From positions 124,001 through 188,000 of the forward strand of contig NZ_JBGCCT010000013.1 in assembly GCF_041260665.1 (NCBI RefSeq): a stretch of 64,000 bases of DNA. The letters run 5' to 3'. This document shows, piece by piece, positions 53,669 to 62,036 of this stretch; position 1 is the stretch's first letter, and the number at the start of each line of letters is the position of its first letter. This DNA comes from Catenulispora sp. GP43. Its GTDB lineage: Bacteria > Actinomycetota > Actinomycetes > Streptomycetales > Catenulisporaceae. A model generated the notes under the pieces. It did not search any database. It was not told the DNA's origin and was given only the letters and a program-made list of their open reading frames with translations. The translations under genes were made by a program, and so were the position numbers.

Positions 53669-54612
53669 GCACTCTGATCCAACCCCCGCGCGCCGTGACC
53701 ACCGCGCCGCGCAAGCGCGCCAAGGGCCGCGAGGTCTGGGAGGAGACCCCGACCTGGTTCGGCCAGTTCGGCAAGGGCACGGTGCTGACCGTGGTGTGCG
53801 CCCTGGTCGTGGTCCCGGTCTGGGCCGTGGTCCTGACCAGCTTGTCCACCAAGGGCTCGATCAACGGCGCCGGCGGCCTGGTCCTGGTCCCGCACGGCCT
53901 GAGCCTGCAGAACTACCAGCTGATCTTCAGCGGCGGGACGGTGTCGCAGGCACTGTACGTGAGCCTGTTCGTGACGCTGATCGGCACCGCGCTGTCGATG
54001 ATCGTCAGCGTCCTGTGCGCCTACGGCCTGTCCCGCCCGCACTCCTTCGGCCAGCGGCCGCTGCTGCTGATGATGATCGTCACGATGTTCTTCAACGGCG
54101 GCCTGATCCCCACCTTCCTGGTGGTCAGTGACCTGAAGCTGTACGGCAGCCTGTGGGCGATGATCCTGCCGTCGATGGTGAACGTCTTCAACATCCTCAT
54201 CATCCGCTCCTTCTTCCAGAACACCGCCGCCGAGATGATCGAGGCCGCGCGCCTGGACGGCGCCAACGAGTGGCGCCTGCTGTGGTCGGTGGTCATCCCG
54301 ACCTCGCGCCCGGTCCTGGCGGTCATGACGATGTTCTACGCGGTCACCTACTGGGGCACGTTCTTCAACGCGCTCCTGTACGAACCCGACAGCCGCAAGT
54401 GGCCCCTGGCGATGGTGATCTACGAGTACACGTACTCCGGCAACCAGATGCCCGGCATGGGCACCACCGGCATCGGCGGGCTGCAGAACGCCTCGCAGCT
54501 GGGCCTGCAGATGTGCGTGGTGTCGCTGTCGCTGGTGCCGATCATCGTGCTCACGCCGTTCGTGCAGAAGCACTTCGCCAAGGGGATGCTGACAGGGGCG
54601 ATCAAGGGCTGA
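53665..54612 (+). CDS. CUT1 ABC importer permease (LplC/YtcP type)
   Basis: 315 residues, six membrane segments; EAA loop MIEAARLDGANEWRLLWSVV. It pairs with the gene before it. No ATPase gene follows, so a shared MsiK-type ATPase is needed. Confidence 0.92.
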   Translation: MSTLIQPPRAVTTAPRKRAKGREVWEETPTWFGQFGKGTVLTVVCALVVVPVWAVVLTSLSTKGSINGAGGLVLVPHGLSLQNYQLIFSGGTVSQALYVSLFVTLIGTALSMIVSVLCAYGLSRPHSFGQRPLLLMMIVTMFFNGGLIPTFLVVSDLKLYGSLWAMILPSMVNVFNILIIRSFFQNTAAEMIEAARLDGANEWRLLWSVVIPTSRPVLAVMTMFYAVTYWGTFFNALLYEPDSRKWPLAMVIYEYTYSGNQMPGMGTTGIGGLQNASQLGLQMCVVSLSLVPIIVLTPFVQKHFAKGMLTGAIKG

Positions 54613-54669
54613 CGGGGGCCGTGGCGAGCAATGCCGGGCGCGAAAACTCCTGGCGGAAGGGTGCGGCCG

Positions 54670-55353
54670 ATGAGAATCTCGGCTATGGACGATTTGCCCT
54701 ACTGGCCCATGACCAACCTGCGGCTGACCACGCCGAGACTGGAATTGCGGTTCCCGTCGAACCTCGACCTGGCGGCGCTGGCCACGGTGGCCGTCGGCGG
54801 CATCCATGACCCCGCCGTGCAGCCGTTCACCGCCGAGTGGACTGACGCGCCTCCCGCTCAGGTCGCGCTGAGCACTATGCAGTACCAGTGGGGAACCTGG
54901 GCGAACTGGAAACCGAATGATTGGGGGCTGAGCTTCGTCACTGTCCACAGCGGTCAGATCATCGGCACCCAGGAGATCGGCGCGAAGGACTTCGCGGTGT
55001 TGCGCGAGGTCCACAGCGGGTCCTATCTCGGCCGGGCCTTTCAGGGCCGAGGATTTGGAGCGGAGATGCGAGCGGCCGTGCTCCACCTGGCCTTCGCCGG
55101 TCTCGGTGCCCAGCACGCGACGTCCGGGGCGTTCGAGGACAACCAGGCGTCGCTCGGCGTCTCGCGCAAACTCGGATACCGCGAAGACGGCATCCAACGC
55201 TGTGTCGTGCGTGGCAAGGCATCGGTCCTGCGGCGCCTACGCCTGACCCGGGAAGACTGGGAGGCGCACCGCACGGCGCCAGTCGAGATCCACGGATTGG
55301 AACCGTGCCTGCCGCTGTTGGGCGCAGGACCTAACCATGCGACATTGCGGTAG
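54670..55353 (+). CDS. GNAT family N-acetyltransferase (RimJ/RimL type)
   Basis: 227 residues from ATG 54670 (GGAAGGG upstream). The acetyl-CoA loop is in SGSYLGRAFQGRGFGAEMRA and the C-terminal NQASLGVSRKLGYREDG is typical of RimJ-type acetyltransferases. Acceptor unknown. The 3' end overlaps the convergent lipoprotein gene by 23 nt. Confidence 0.88.
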   Translation: MRISAMDDLPYWPMTNLRLTTPRLELRFPSNLDLAALATVAVGGIHDPAVQPFTAEWTDAPPAQVALSTMQYQWGTWANWKPNDWGLSFVTVHSGQIIGTQEIGAKDFAVLREVHSGSYLGRAFQGRGFGAEMRAAVLHLAFAGLGAQHATSGAFEDNQASLGVSRKLGYREDGIQRCVVRGKASVLRRLRLTREDWEAHRTAPVEIHGLEPCLPLLGAGPNHATLR

Positions 55354-55771
55354 CCGGGGACAGCCCCTTGACGGTCACGACGGACACCGACCCGGGTGAG
55401 CGCGTCACACGCACAGTGAAGGCATCGCGGTGGGGCTCGAGCACCACCGCGATGTAGCGTTGGTCCGCGCCGCGTACGTCGTCGACCATGTCGGCCGCGT
55501 CGCTCGGCTCGACGGCGACATCGGCGCCGGTGTGACAGCCGGAGGCGGTGCGCAGAATGATCACAGCTCCGGCAGTCACCGAGGTGACGGTGATGTCGTG
55601 GGCTGTGGCGTCCTCGATCACCGGTCCGGCCGGGTCGCGGCTGATCGTCTTCCCGCAGATCACGGTGGGCGGCGCGCCGCCTTTGGAAGACGCGCAGGAC
55701 ACACAGGAAGCCGCGATGGCCAGGCCGGCGAGGAGCCGGCTCGCCAACACACCGGGGGAGTGAGTAGTCAC
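55331..55771 (-). CDS. Small putative lipoprotein coupled to GH3
   Basis: 146 residues from GTG 55771, overlapping the GH3 stop as GTGA. Signal peptide with lipobox SCVSC and a mature beta-rich domain with two Cys (VICGKT and SGCHTG). No family recognised. Coupling to a cytoplasmic GH3 is unexpected for a lipoprotein. Confidence 0.65.
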   Translation of the reverse strand: MTTHSPGVLASRLLAGLAIAASCVSCASSKGGAPPTVICGKTISRDPAGPVIEDATAHDITVTSVTAGAVIILRTASGCHTGADVAVEPSDAADMVDDVRGADQRYIAVVLEPHRDAFTVRVTRSPGSVSVVTVKGLSPATAMSHG

Positions 55772-58188
55772 ATCGCTACGGACGCGCTGGGCACGATCGA
55801 GGTTGCCCGGATATCCCGCGACGAAGCCCCGACCAGCACCTCATACCGTCCTTCGTCGAGGGCGAACTCCTGTGCCGCCTCGTCCCAGAACGCCAGGTCC
55901 GCCACCGGTACCTCGAACGCGACCTGCTCCCGGCCGCCCGACGCCAGCTGCACCTTCGCGAAGCCCGCGAGCTTGCGTAGCGGACGGCGCTCGCCGTCGA
56001 GCGAGCGGGTGTACAGCTGCACGACCTCCGCGCCGTCGCGGGCGCCGACGTTGGCGACGTCCAGCGTGACCGTCAGCGCCACCTCCGAACGCGCGACCTG
56101 CAGGCCCGAGTACTCGAACGCCGTGTACGACAGCCCGTGGCCGAACTCCCACAGGTGCTCGCGCCGCGAATACTGATACGTCCACTGCGACCCGATCACG
56201 TCGTAGTCGTACGGATCCGGCAGGCCGTCGGCGCTCGCGTACCAGGTCTGCGGCAGCCGGCCCGAGGGGTTGTGCCGGCCGGTCAGCACGTCGGCGACCG
56301 CCGTGCCGAGCTCCTGGCCGGCGTGCGAGGTCCACACGATGCGGGGGATCGCGGTGTCGATCGCGTAGGGATAGCTGGAGACGACCACCAGCGTCGTGGC
56401 CGGGTTCGCGGCGTGCACCGCCTTCAGCAGCGCCTGCTGGTGCGGCGGCAGCGCGAGGCCGTCGCGGTCGATGGTCTCGCGGCCGTTGATGTGCGGGTCG
56501 TTGCCGAGGACCAGGATCACGTGTTCGGCGCCGGCCGCCGCCCGGACCGCCTCGTCGAGTCCTGAGGCGACCACCTGCAGGGTGAACACATCCGAGGGGG
56601 CCTCCAGGTCGGCCACCAGGTCGCCGTCGGCGCCGACGCGCACGTACCGGCCGGTCGCGTTCGACCGCAGCGCGATGCCATCCGCCGCGGCCACTTCCTC
56701 GAACTCGAACAGCTCCCGCACCACCCAGCCGTCCGGCGTCGCGGCGCTCGCCGCCACGACCGCATCCTCGCCCACGCTCAAGTACTGACCGGAGGACAGG
56801 AGTTGGAGCGTGTGCACAGCGTTCGGGCACTGCACGCTCGTACTCCAGTCGACATGCTTGAAGGGCCCGAACTCGGCCCCGCCGGCCGACCGCAGCACCA
56901 CGGTGTCCGACCCGTCGACCGGCACAGCGGCGCCAAGCGCCTCGGCGATGGACACCGAGTAGGGCAGCGTCCCGCTGTACCAGTCGGTCAGCACCCGCGA
57001 CCCCAAGTGCCCGATGACCGCGACCGACTCCGAGGACGATTCCGAGGACGACTCCGACGTCGATTCCGCGGACGATTCCGAGGTCGACAGGCCGGCCAGC
57101 GGCGGCTCACCGCCCTCGTTGCGCAGCAGCACCACCGAAGCGCGCGCCGCCTCCAAAGCCAGCGCCGTATGCTCCGCGCACGCGATCACATCGGCCCGGA
57201 TGCCGGCGTACGGATCTGTCTCCGGATCGAACTCGCCGGTGCGCTGCCGCATCAGCAGCACCCGCCCGACCGCCGCGTCGATGTCCGCCTCGCTCACCAG
57301 CCCCCGCGCCAGGGCCTCGGTGAACCGCTCGATCGTCGGCGCGCTGTCCTCGGAGTTGTCGGTGAAGCTGTCGATCCCGGCCAGCAGCGCGGCCGCGTGC
57401 GACTCGACGTGCGACGGGTAGTACTTCTCCCGCTCGACCAGGTTCGACGGCGCCTGCGCGTCCGAGCACACCGCCAGCTGCGGATCCCACGCCCGCAGCG
57501 CGGAGCGGATCAGGGGGTGGACATGGTTCGGGACCCCGTTGACCAGGTTGTAGCCGGGCATCACGCCGGCGACCGCGCCGTCCTCGATCGGGCGCCGGAA
57601 CGCCGGCAGCTCGTATTCGTGCAGCACCCGCTCCGGGACTGTGGCGCTGGCGATGTCGCGGTCGGTCTCGGCGTTGTAGGCGAGGAAGTGCTTGAGCAGG
57701 GGAGCGGTCCGCCACACCCGCGGGTCCTCGCCGCGCAGACCGCGGCAGTAGGCGATCGCCATCTCGCCGGTGGCGTACGGGTCCTCGCTGTACCCCTCCT
57801 CGTTGCGGCCCCAGCGCGGGTCGCGCAGCAGGTTCACCACTGGGGCCCACACGTTCAGCGACACCATCGGGTACTTCTCGGCGACGTCGTTCTTCTGCAT
57901 CGCGTTCTCCGTGTCCTGGCGGAACGCGCGGACCTCGCGGGACACGGCCTGCCCGACCCGCCGCACCAGTTCGGTGTCCCAGGTCGCGCCGAGCCCGACG
58001 GCCTGCGGGAACACCGTGGCGCGCCCGATCCAGCCGACGCCGTGCAGCGCCTCGCAGCCGGTGGTGAACGCCGCCAGTCCCAGGCGCGGGACGGCCGGCT
58101 GGTGCTGGTGCAGCATCGCGATCTTCTCCTCGATGCCCAGCTCGGCCAGGAGGGTGGCGGGATCGCGGTAGCGGGGGGCCTGGGTCAC
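55768..58188 (-). CDS. GH3 beta-glucosidase/beta-xylosidase with inserted beta-trefoil-like domain
   Basis: 806 residues, no signal. TIM barrel with RDPRWGRNEEGYSEDP and KHFLAYNAETDR, nucleophile Asp243 (VCSDAQAPS). A Ser/Glu-rich run (about 368-390) precedes the second domain. An insert at about residues 440-538 (DWSTSVQC, GQYLSVGEDAVV, GRYVRVGADG) has the repeat pattern of fascin/ricin-like beta-trefoils. The fibronectin-III-like C-terminus is complete. It would remove beta-glucosyl or beta-xylosyl residues from oligosaccharides in the cytoplasm. Confidence 0.92.
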   Translation of the reverse strand: MTQAPRYRDPATLLAELGIEEKIAMLHQHQPAVPRLGLAAFTTGCEALHGVGWIGRATVFPQAVGLGATWDTELVRRVGQAVSREVRAFRQDTENAMQKNDVAEKYPMVSLNVWAPVVNLLRDPRWGRNEEGYSEDPYATGEMAIAYCRGLRGEDPRVWRTAPLLKHFLAYNAETDRDIASATVPERVLHEYELPAFRRPIEDGAVAGVMPGYNLVNGVPNHVHPLIRSALRAWDPQLAVCSDAQAPSNLVEREKYYPSHVESHAAALLAGIDSFTDNSEDSAPTIERFTEALARGLVSEADIDAAVGRVLLMRQRTGEFDPETDPYAGIRADVIACAEHTALALEAARASVVLLRNEGGEPPLAGLSTSESSAESTSESSSESSSESVAVIGHLGSRVLTDWYSGTLPYSVSIAEALGAAVPVDGSDTVVLRSAGGAEFGPFKHVDWSTSVQCPNAVHTLQLLSSGQYLSVGEDAVVAASAATPDGWVVRELFEFEEVAAADGIALRSNATGRYVRVGADGDLVADLEAPSDVFTLQVVASGLDEAVRAAAGAEHVILVLGNDPHINGRETIDRDGLALPPHQQALLKAVHAANPATTLVVVSSYPYAIDTAIPRIVWTSHAGQELGTAVADVLTGRHNPSGRLPQTWYASADGLPDPYDYDVIGSQWTYQYSRREHLWEFGHGLSYTAFEYSGLQVARSEVALTVTLDVANVGARDGAEVVQLYTRSLDGERRPLRKLAGFAKVQLASGGREQVAFEVPVADLAFWDEAAQEFALDEGRYEVLVGASSRDIRATSIVPSASVAM

Positions 58189-58217
58189 GGATGCGTCCTT
58201 CTGGGCGGCGGAGACAA

Positions 58218-58334
58218 TCGAAGCGCTTCGATGTTTTCGGTCACCCGCGCCGGTGTCAAGGGGCGGGCGATCTCCGTGCGGACCTTGTGTCCCCGCCTTC
58301 GGCTGCCGTAGGGTCGGATATCGAAGCGCTTCGA
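58218..58334. promoter_or_regulatory. Divergent promoters with LacI-type operator copies 5 and 6
   Basis: For GH3 (minus): TTGACA at 58259-58254, 17-nt spacer, AAACAT, with TCGAAGCGCTTCGA at 58218-58231 covering the start region. For GH42 (plus): TTGTGT at 58285-58290, 18-nt spacer, TAGGGT at 58309-58314, then a perfect TCGAAGCGCTTCGA at 58321-58334. Each promoter has its own operator just downstream of the -10. Confidence 0.75.
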
Positions 58335-58363
58335 TTGGTCGTCCATCCCGGAGAGGTCCCTCG

Positions 58364-60352
58364 GTGCCACACCTGAACGACGCTACCCGCGGCCGGTTCC
58401 TGTACGGCGGCGACTACAACCCCGAGCAGTGGCCCGAACAGGTGTGGGTCGAGGACATGGCCCTGATGCGCCGGGCGGGTGTGAACACCGTGACCGTAGG
58501 CGTGTTCTCCTGGGCCCGCTACGAGCCCCGGCCCGGCGAGCGCGACTTCGCATGGCTGGACCGTGTCCTGGACCTGGTGCACGCCAACGGCATCAGCGCG
58601 ATCCTCGCCACCCCGACCGCCTCCCCGCCGCCGTGGCTCGGCCACCTGCACCGCGACACCCTGCCGGTGATGGCCGACGGCGTCGTGCACGGATACGGCT
58701 CGCGCAACCAGTACTGCCCCTCCTCGCCGGTCTACCGCGAGCGGGCCGACGCGATCGTCGAAGATCTCGCGGCCCGGTACTCCCGCCACCCGGCCGTCGT
58801 GATGTGGCACGTCGGCAACGAGCCGGGCCCCTGGTGCTGGTGCCGCAACTGCGAATTCGGCTTCCGCCGCTGGCTGCGCGAACGCTACGGCGACGGCGAG
58901 GACGGCCTGGCGGCCCTGAACCAGGCCTGGGGCACCGTGTTCTGGAGCCAGCACTACGGCGGCTGGGCCGAGATCAAACCGCCGCGCGCCGCCCCGTACA
59001 TGCTCAACCCCGCGCAGGTCCTGGACTACAGCCGCTTCCTGTCCGACGCCCTGGTCGCCTGCTTCGACGCCGAGGCGGCGATCCTGCGGCGGCACAACCC
59101 CGACCTGCCGATCACCACCAACCTGATCCCCGACTATCACGCGATCGACCAGTGGGACCTGCGCGGCCGCTTCGACTTCGCCTCCGTGGACAGCTACCCC
59201 GACCCCGCGCTCGGCCCCGCAGCCGGCGCCGACCACGCCTACGCCGCCGACCTGGCCCGCTCACTGTCCGGCGGCCGACCCTGGGTCCTCATGGAACAGG
59301 CCCCCTCCGAGGTGAACTGGCGGCAGGTCAACAAGCACAAGAAGCCCGGCCAGATGCGGCTGTACTCGCTGCAGGCCATCGCGCGCGGCGCCGACGCCTC
59401 CCTGTTCTTCCAATGGCGCCAGGCCGCCTCCGGCGCCGAACGGTTCCACTCCGGCATGCTGCCCAACGCCGGACCCGACACTCGCACCTTCCGCGAGGTC
59501 ACCGACCACGGCCGCGAACTGGCCGCGGACGAAGGACTCAGGGCCCTGGTCGGGACGACGACGGCGGCGCGCGCCGCGATCGTGCTGGACTGGCCGAGCC
59601 GCTGGGCGCTGGGCTGGCGGGGCAAGCCGTCGGAGCGGGTGGACTACCAGCGGATCGTGAAGCAGTGGCATGCCTCGCTGTGGCGGCAGAACATCACCGC
59701 GGACTTCGTGCGGGTCGGCGACGACCTGAGCGGCTACGCCCTGGTCCTGGCCCCGGCGCTGCACGTGCTGTCCACGGCCGACGCCGAACACCTGGCGCGC
59801 TACGCCCACGACGGCGGATGCCTGGTCGTCGGCCACCTGAGCGGGACCGTCGATCAGACCACGCGCCTGCATCCCGGCGGCTATCAGGCTGCGGCGTTGC
59901 GCGAGGCGCTGGGGGTGTTCGTCGAGGAGCTTCATCCGTTGGACGAGGGCGAGACAGAGCCCTGCCGGTCCGCCGAGCTCGGCGCGTTCGACGCCGTGGA
60001 CTGGACCGAGCTGGTGCATCCGCGCGGTGCGCGGGTCGTCGCCGAGCTGGGCGACGGCCGGGCCGCGGTGACCCGGAACGTCCACGGCTCCGGCACGGCC
60101 TGGTACCTCGCGGTCCAGCCGGCCGGCGAGGGCCTGGACCGGATCCTGTCCGAGGCGGCGCGCCGGGCCGGGGTCGGACCGGCGCTGGCCGGGCTGCCGG
60201 CGGGCGTGGAGGCGGTGCGGCGCGGCGGCACGCTGGTGCTGCTCAACCACAACGCGGCGGCCGTGAAGATCGACGAGGGTATCGACGAGGGTCCGGACGT
60301 CGCCGGATGCGAACTGCCCGGGTTCGGCGTCCTGCTCCACGACGGCCGGTGA
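58364..60352 (+). CDS. GH42 beta-galactosidase
   Basis: 662 residues from GTG 58364 (GGAGAGG seven bases upstream). FLYGGDYNPEQWP start, acid/base Glu153 in WHVGNEPG, nucleophile Glu311 in LMEQAPSEVNW. A zinc-site Cys pair occurs in CWCRNCEFG. No signal peptide, so it releases beta-galactose (or alpha-L-arabinopyranose) from imported oligosaccharides. The trimerisation and C-terminal domains are present. Eleven bp before the LacI gene. Confidence 0.94.
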   Translation: MPHLNDATRGRFLYGGDYNPEQWPEQVWVEDMALMRRAGVNTVTVGVFSWARYEPRPGERDFAWLDRVLDLVHANGISAILATPTASPPPWLGHLHRDTLPVMADGVVHGYGSRNQYCPSSPVYRERADAIVEDLAARYSRHPAVVMWHVGNEPGPWCWCRNCEFGFRRWLRERYGDGEDGLAALNQAWGTVFWSQHYGGWAEIKPPRAAPYMLNPAQVLDYSRFLSDALVACFDAEAAILRRHNPDLPITTNLIPDYHAIDQWDLRGRFDFASVDSYPDPALGPAAGADHAYAADLARSLSGGRPWVLMEQAPSEVNWRQVNKHKKPGQMRLYSLQAIARGADASLFFQWRQAASGAERFHSGMLPNAGPDTRTFREVTDHGRELAADEGLRALVGTTTAARAAIVLDWPSRWALGWRGKPSERVDYQRIVKQWHASLWRQNITADFVRVGDDLSGYALVLAPALHVLSTADAEHLARYAHDGGCLVVGHLSGTVDQTTRLHPGGYQAAALREALGVFVEELHPLDEGETEPCRSAELGAFDAVDWTELVHPRGARVVAELGDGRAAVTRNVHGSGTAWYLAVQPAGEGLDRILSEAARRAGVGPALAGLPAGVEAVRRGGTLVLLNHNAAAVKIDEGIDEGPDVAGCELPGFGVLLHDGR

Positions 60353-60363
60353 GACAGTCCACA

Positions 60364-61428
60364 ATGACAGGCATGACCGATCCGAAGGGCCAGGGTACGA
60401 GGATGGCGACACTCGCCGAAGTGGCGAAGCACGCGGGGGTCTCGCCGAGCACGGTGTCCTACGTCCTGAGCGGCAAGCGCTCGATCTCGGACTCGACCCG
60501 GCTGCGGGTGCAGGCCGCGATCGACGCGCTCGGCTACCACCCCAACGCCGGGGCCCGGGCGCTGGCCAGCAGCAAGTCGCACATCGTGGCGCTGGTCGTG
60601 CCGCTGCGCACGGATCTGTACGTGCCGGTGATGATGCAGATCGCGATCGCGGTCACCACCACCGCCCGCCAGTACGGGCACGACGTGCTGCTGATCACCA
60701 ACGACGAGGGCCCCGACGGCGTGCGCCGGGTGGCCGGCAGCGGCCTGGCCGACGGCGTGATCCTGATGGACGTGGAGCTGGAGGACGAGCGGGTGGAGGT
60801 GCTGCGCCGCCAGGGCACCCGGGCCTCGCTGATCGGCCTGCCCGCGGACCCCGCCGGGCTGTCCTGCGTGGACCTGGACTTCGCCGCCGCCGGCGCCGCG
60901 GCCGCCGACCACCTGGCGGACCTGGGCCACCGCCAGATCGCCTTCATCGGCCAGAGCGAGGGCGTCTACCGCCGCCACACCGGCTTCGCCGAGCGCACGC
61001 TGGCCGGGTTCCAGGAGCGCTGCACGGCACGCGGCCTGCGCGCGGTGCACCGGCCCTGCGACGCCTCGTTCGAAGGCGCCGCCGGCGTCCTGGCGCGCAT
61101 CTTCGAGGACCGGCCGGACACCACCGGACTGGTGGTGCAGAACGAGGCGATGATCGCGCCGCTGCTGGGCCTGCTGCGCTCCTCGGGGCGCACGGTCCCG
61201 GAGGAGGTGTCGATAGTGGCGATCGGCCCGGACGAGCCGGTGGCGGTGCAGACCTCACCGCGGCTGACGACGATTCCGGTGCCCGCGCAGGAGCTCGGGC
61301 GGCAGGCGGTGGAGATGCTGCTGGGGCCCGATGCCGGCAAGTCCGGGGTGACGCTGCTGCCGCCGACGCTGTCGGTGCGGGAGAGCACGGCGCCGGCGCC
61401 GGGGCCCGCTGCGGGTTCGGGGCGCTGA
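60364..61428 (+). CDS. LacI family regulator of the hemicellulose regulon
   Basis: 354 residues from ATG 60364; ATGs at 60373 and 60403 are also possible. Helix-turn-helix TLAEVAKHAGVSPSTVSYVL, hinge with GARALASSKS, and a ligand-binding domain ending in PARELG-like PAQELGRQAVEML. It is in the same transcription unit as GH42. It is therefore the natural candidate for the six TCGAAGCGCTTCGA-type operators at 42730-58334, including one before its own operon (autoregulation). Confidence 0.93.
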   Translation: MTGMTDPKGQGTRMATLAEVAKHAGVSPSTVSYVLSGKRSISDSTRLRVQAAIDALGYHPNAGARALASSKSHIVALVVPLRTDLYVPVMMQIAIAVTTTARQYGHDVLLITNDEGPDGVRRVAGSGLADGVILMDVELEDERVEVLRRQGTRASLIGLPADPAGLSCVDLDFAAAGAAAADHLADLGHRQIAFIGQSEGVYRRHTGFAERTLAGFQERCTARGLRAVHRPCDASFEGAAGVLARIFEDRPDTTGLVVQNEAMIAPLLGLLRSSGRTVPEEVSIVAIGPDEPVAVQTSPRLTTIPVPAQELGRQAVEMLLGPDAGKSGVTLLPPTLSVRESTAPAPGPAAGSGR

Positions 61429-61444
61429 GACGGGCCGGATTCGG

Positions 61445-61464
61445 GGCTCCCAGAAGCGGGAGCC
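61445..61464 (+). terminator. Stem-loop after the LacI gene
   Basis: GGCTCCC, 6-nt loop AGAAGC, GGGAGCC, then TCTTGT; 17 bp past the stop. Confidence 0.6.
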
Positions 61465-61522
61465 TCTTGTGCGGACACTGTTCCGGTGCCCGCTGCTCCA
61501 GTGTCCGCAACTCCGCTTTCCG

Positions 61523-61576
61523 GCTACTCCGCTACTCCGCTACTCCGGTGTCCGCCGCCGCGCTTTCCGCTACTCC
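61523..61576. repeat. 8-bp repeat GCTACTCC
   Basis: Three tandem copies (61523-61546) and a fourth at 61569-61576 that overlaps the HxlR stop codon. No coding role for the tandem block. Confidence 0.75.
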
Positions 61577-61941
61577 GCGCCGGGCGCCGAGAGCCGCCGG
61601 GTGATCCGGCCGAAGAGCTCTTCCAAAGGCTCGCCGAGTTCCCGTCCGAACTCGGTGAGCCCGTAGGTGACCTGTGGCGGCGTCGTCGGCTCGACGTGCC
61701 GCCAGACCAGGCCGTCCTGGACCAGTGCGCGCAGCGACTGCGAGAGCATCTTCTCGCTGACGCCCTCGATGCTTTCGCGCAGTTCGAAGAAGCGCAGATC
61801 GCCGCGCTGCAGGCAGATCAGGACCCAGATGCCCCAGCGGCTGGTGACGTGGTCGACCACGTCGCGCGCGGGGCAGTCGGTGTGAAACACGTCATAGCGT
61901 GCCCTGACATCGGGTGGGGTGAGCTGTGCGCCTCCGGCCAT
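61570..61941 (-). CDS. HxlR family transcriptional regulator
   Basis: 123 residues. Conserved Cys in FHTDCPARDVVDHVTSRWG and winged helix (GVSEKMLSQSLRALVQDGLV). The Cys may sense oxidants or electrophiles, as in related HxlR proteins. Divergent from the NmrA-like gene. Confidence 0.92.
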   Translation of the reverse strand: MAGGAQLTPPDVRARYDVFHTDCPARDVVDHVTSRWGIWVLICLQRGDLRFFELRESIEGVSEKMLSQSLRALVQDGLVWRHVEPTTPPQVTYGLTEFGRELGEPLEELFGRITRRLSAPGAE

Positions 61942-61949
61942 GGCAGGAG

Positions 61950-61973
61950 CTTACCTTCAGGTACGTCCTTACC
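61950..61973. promoter_or_regulatory. Putative HxlR operator
   Basis: TACCT-TC-AGGTA (61952-61963) is an inverted repeat, and CTTACC occurs twice 18 bp apart (61950, 61968), between the divergent HxlR and NmrA-like genes. Confidence 0.5.
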
Positions 61974-62036
61974 AAAAGTTAGCCCGGATCCTAGCGTTGC
62001 GGTCATAAGGAAACACCAGCACGAAGGAGCTGTTCC

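Noticed and set aside
58429-60363. Extension of the second LacI gene upstream through the GH42 gene
   Set aside because: The frame is open but lies inside GH42; the LacI helix-turn-helix fixes the start at 60364-60403.
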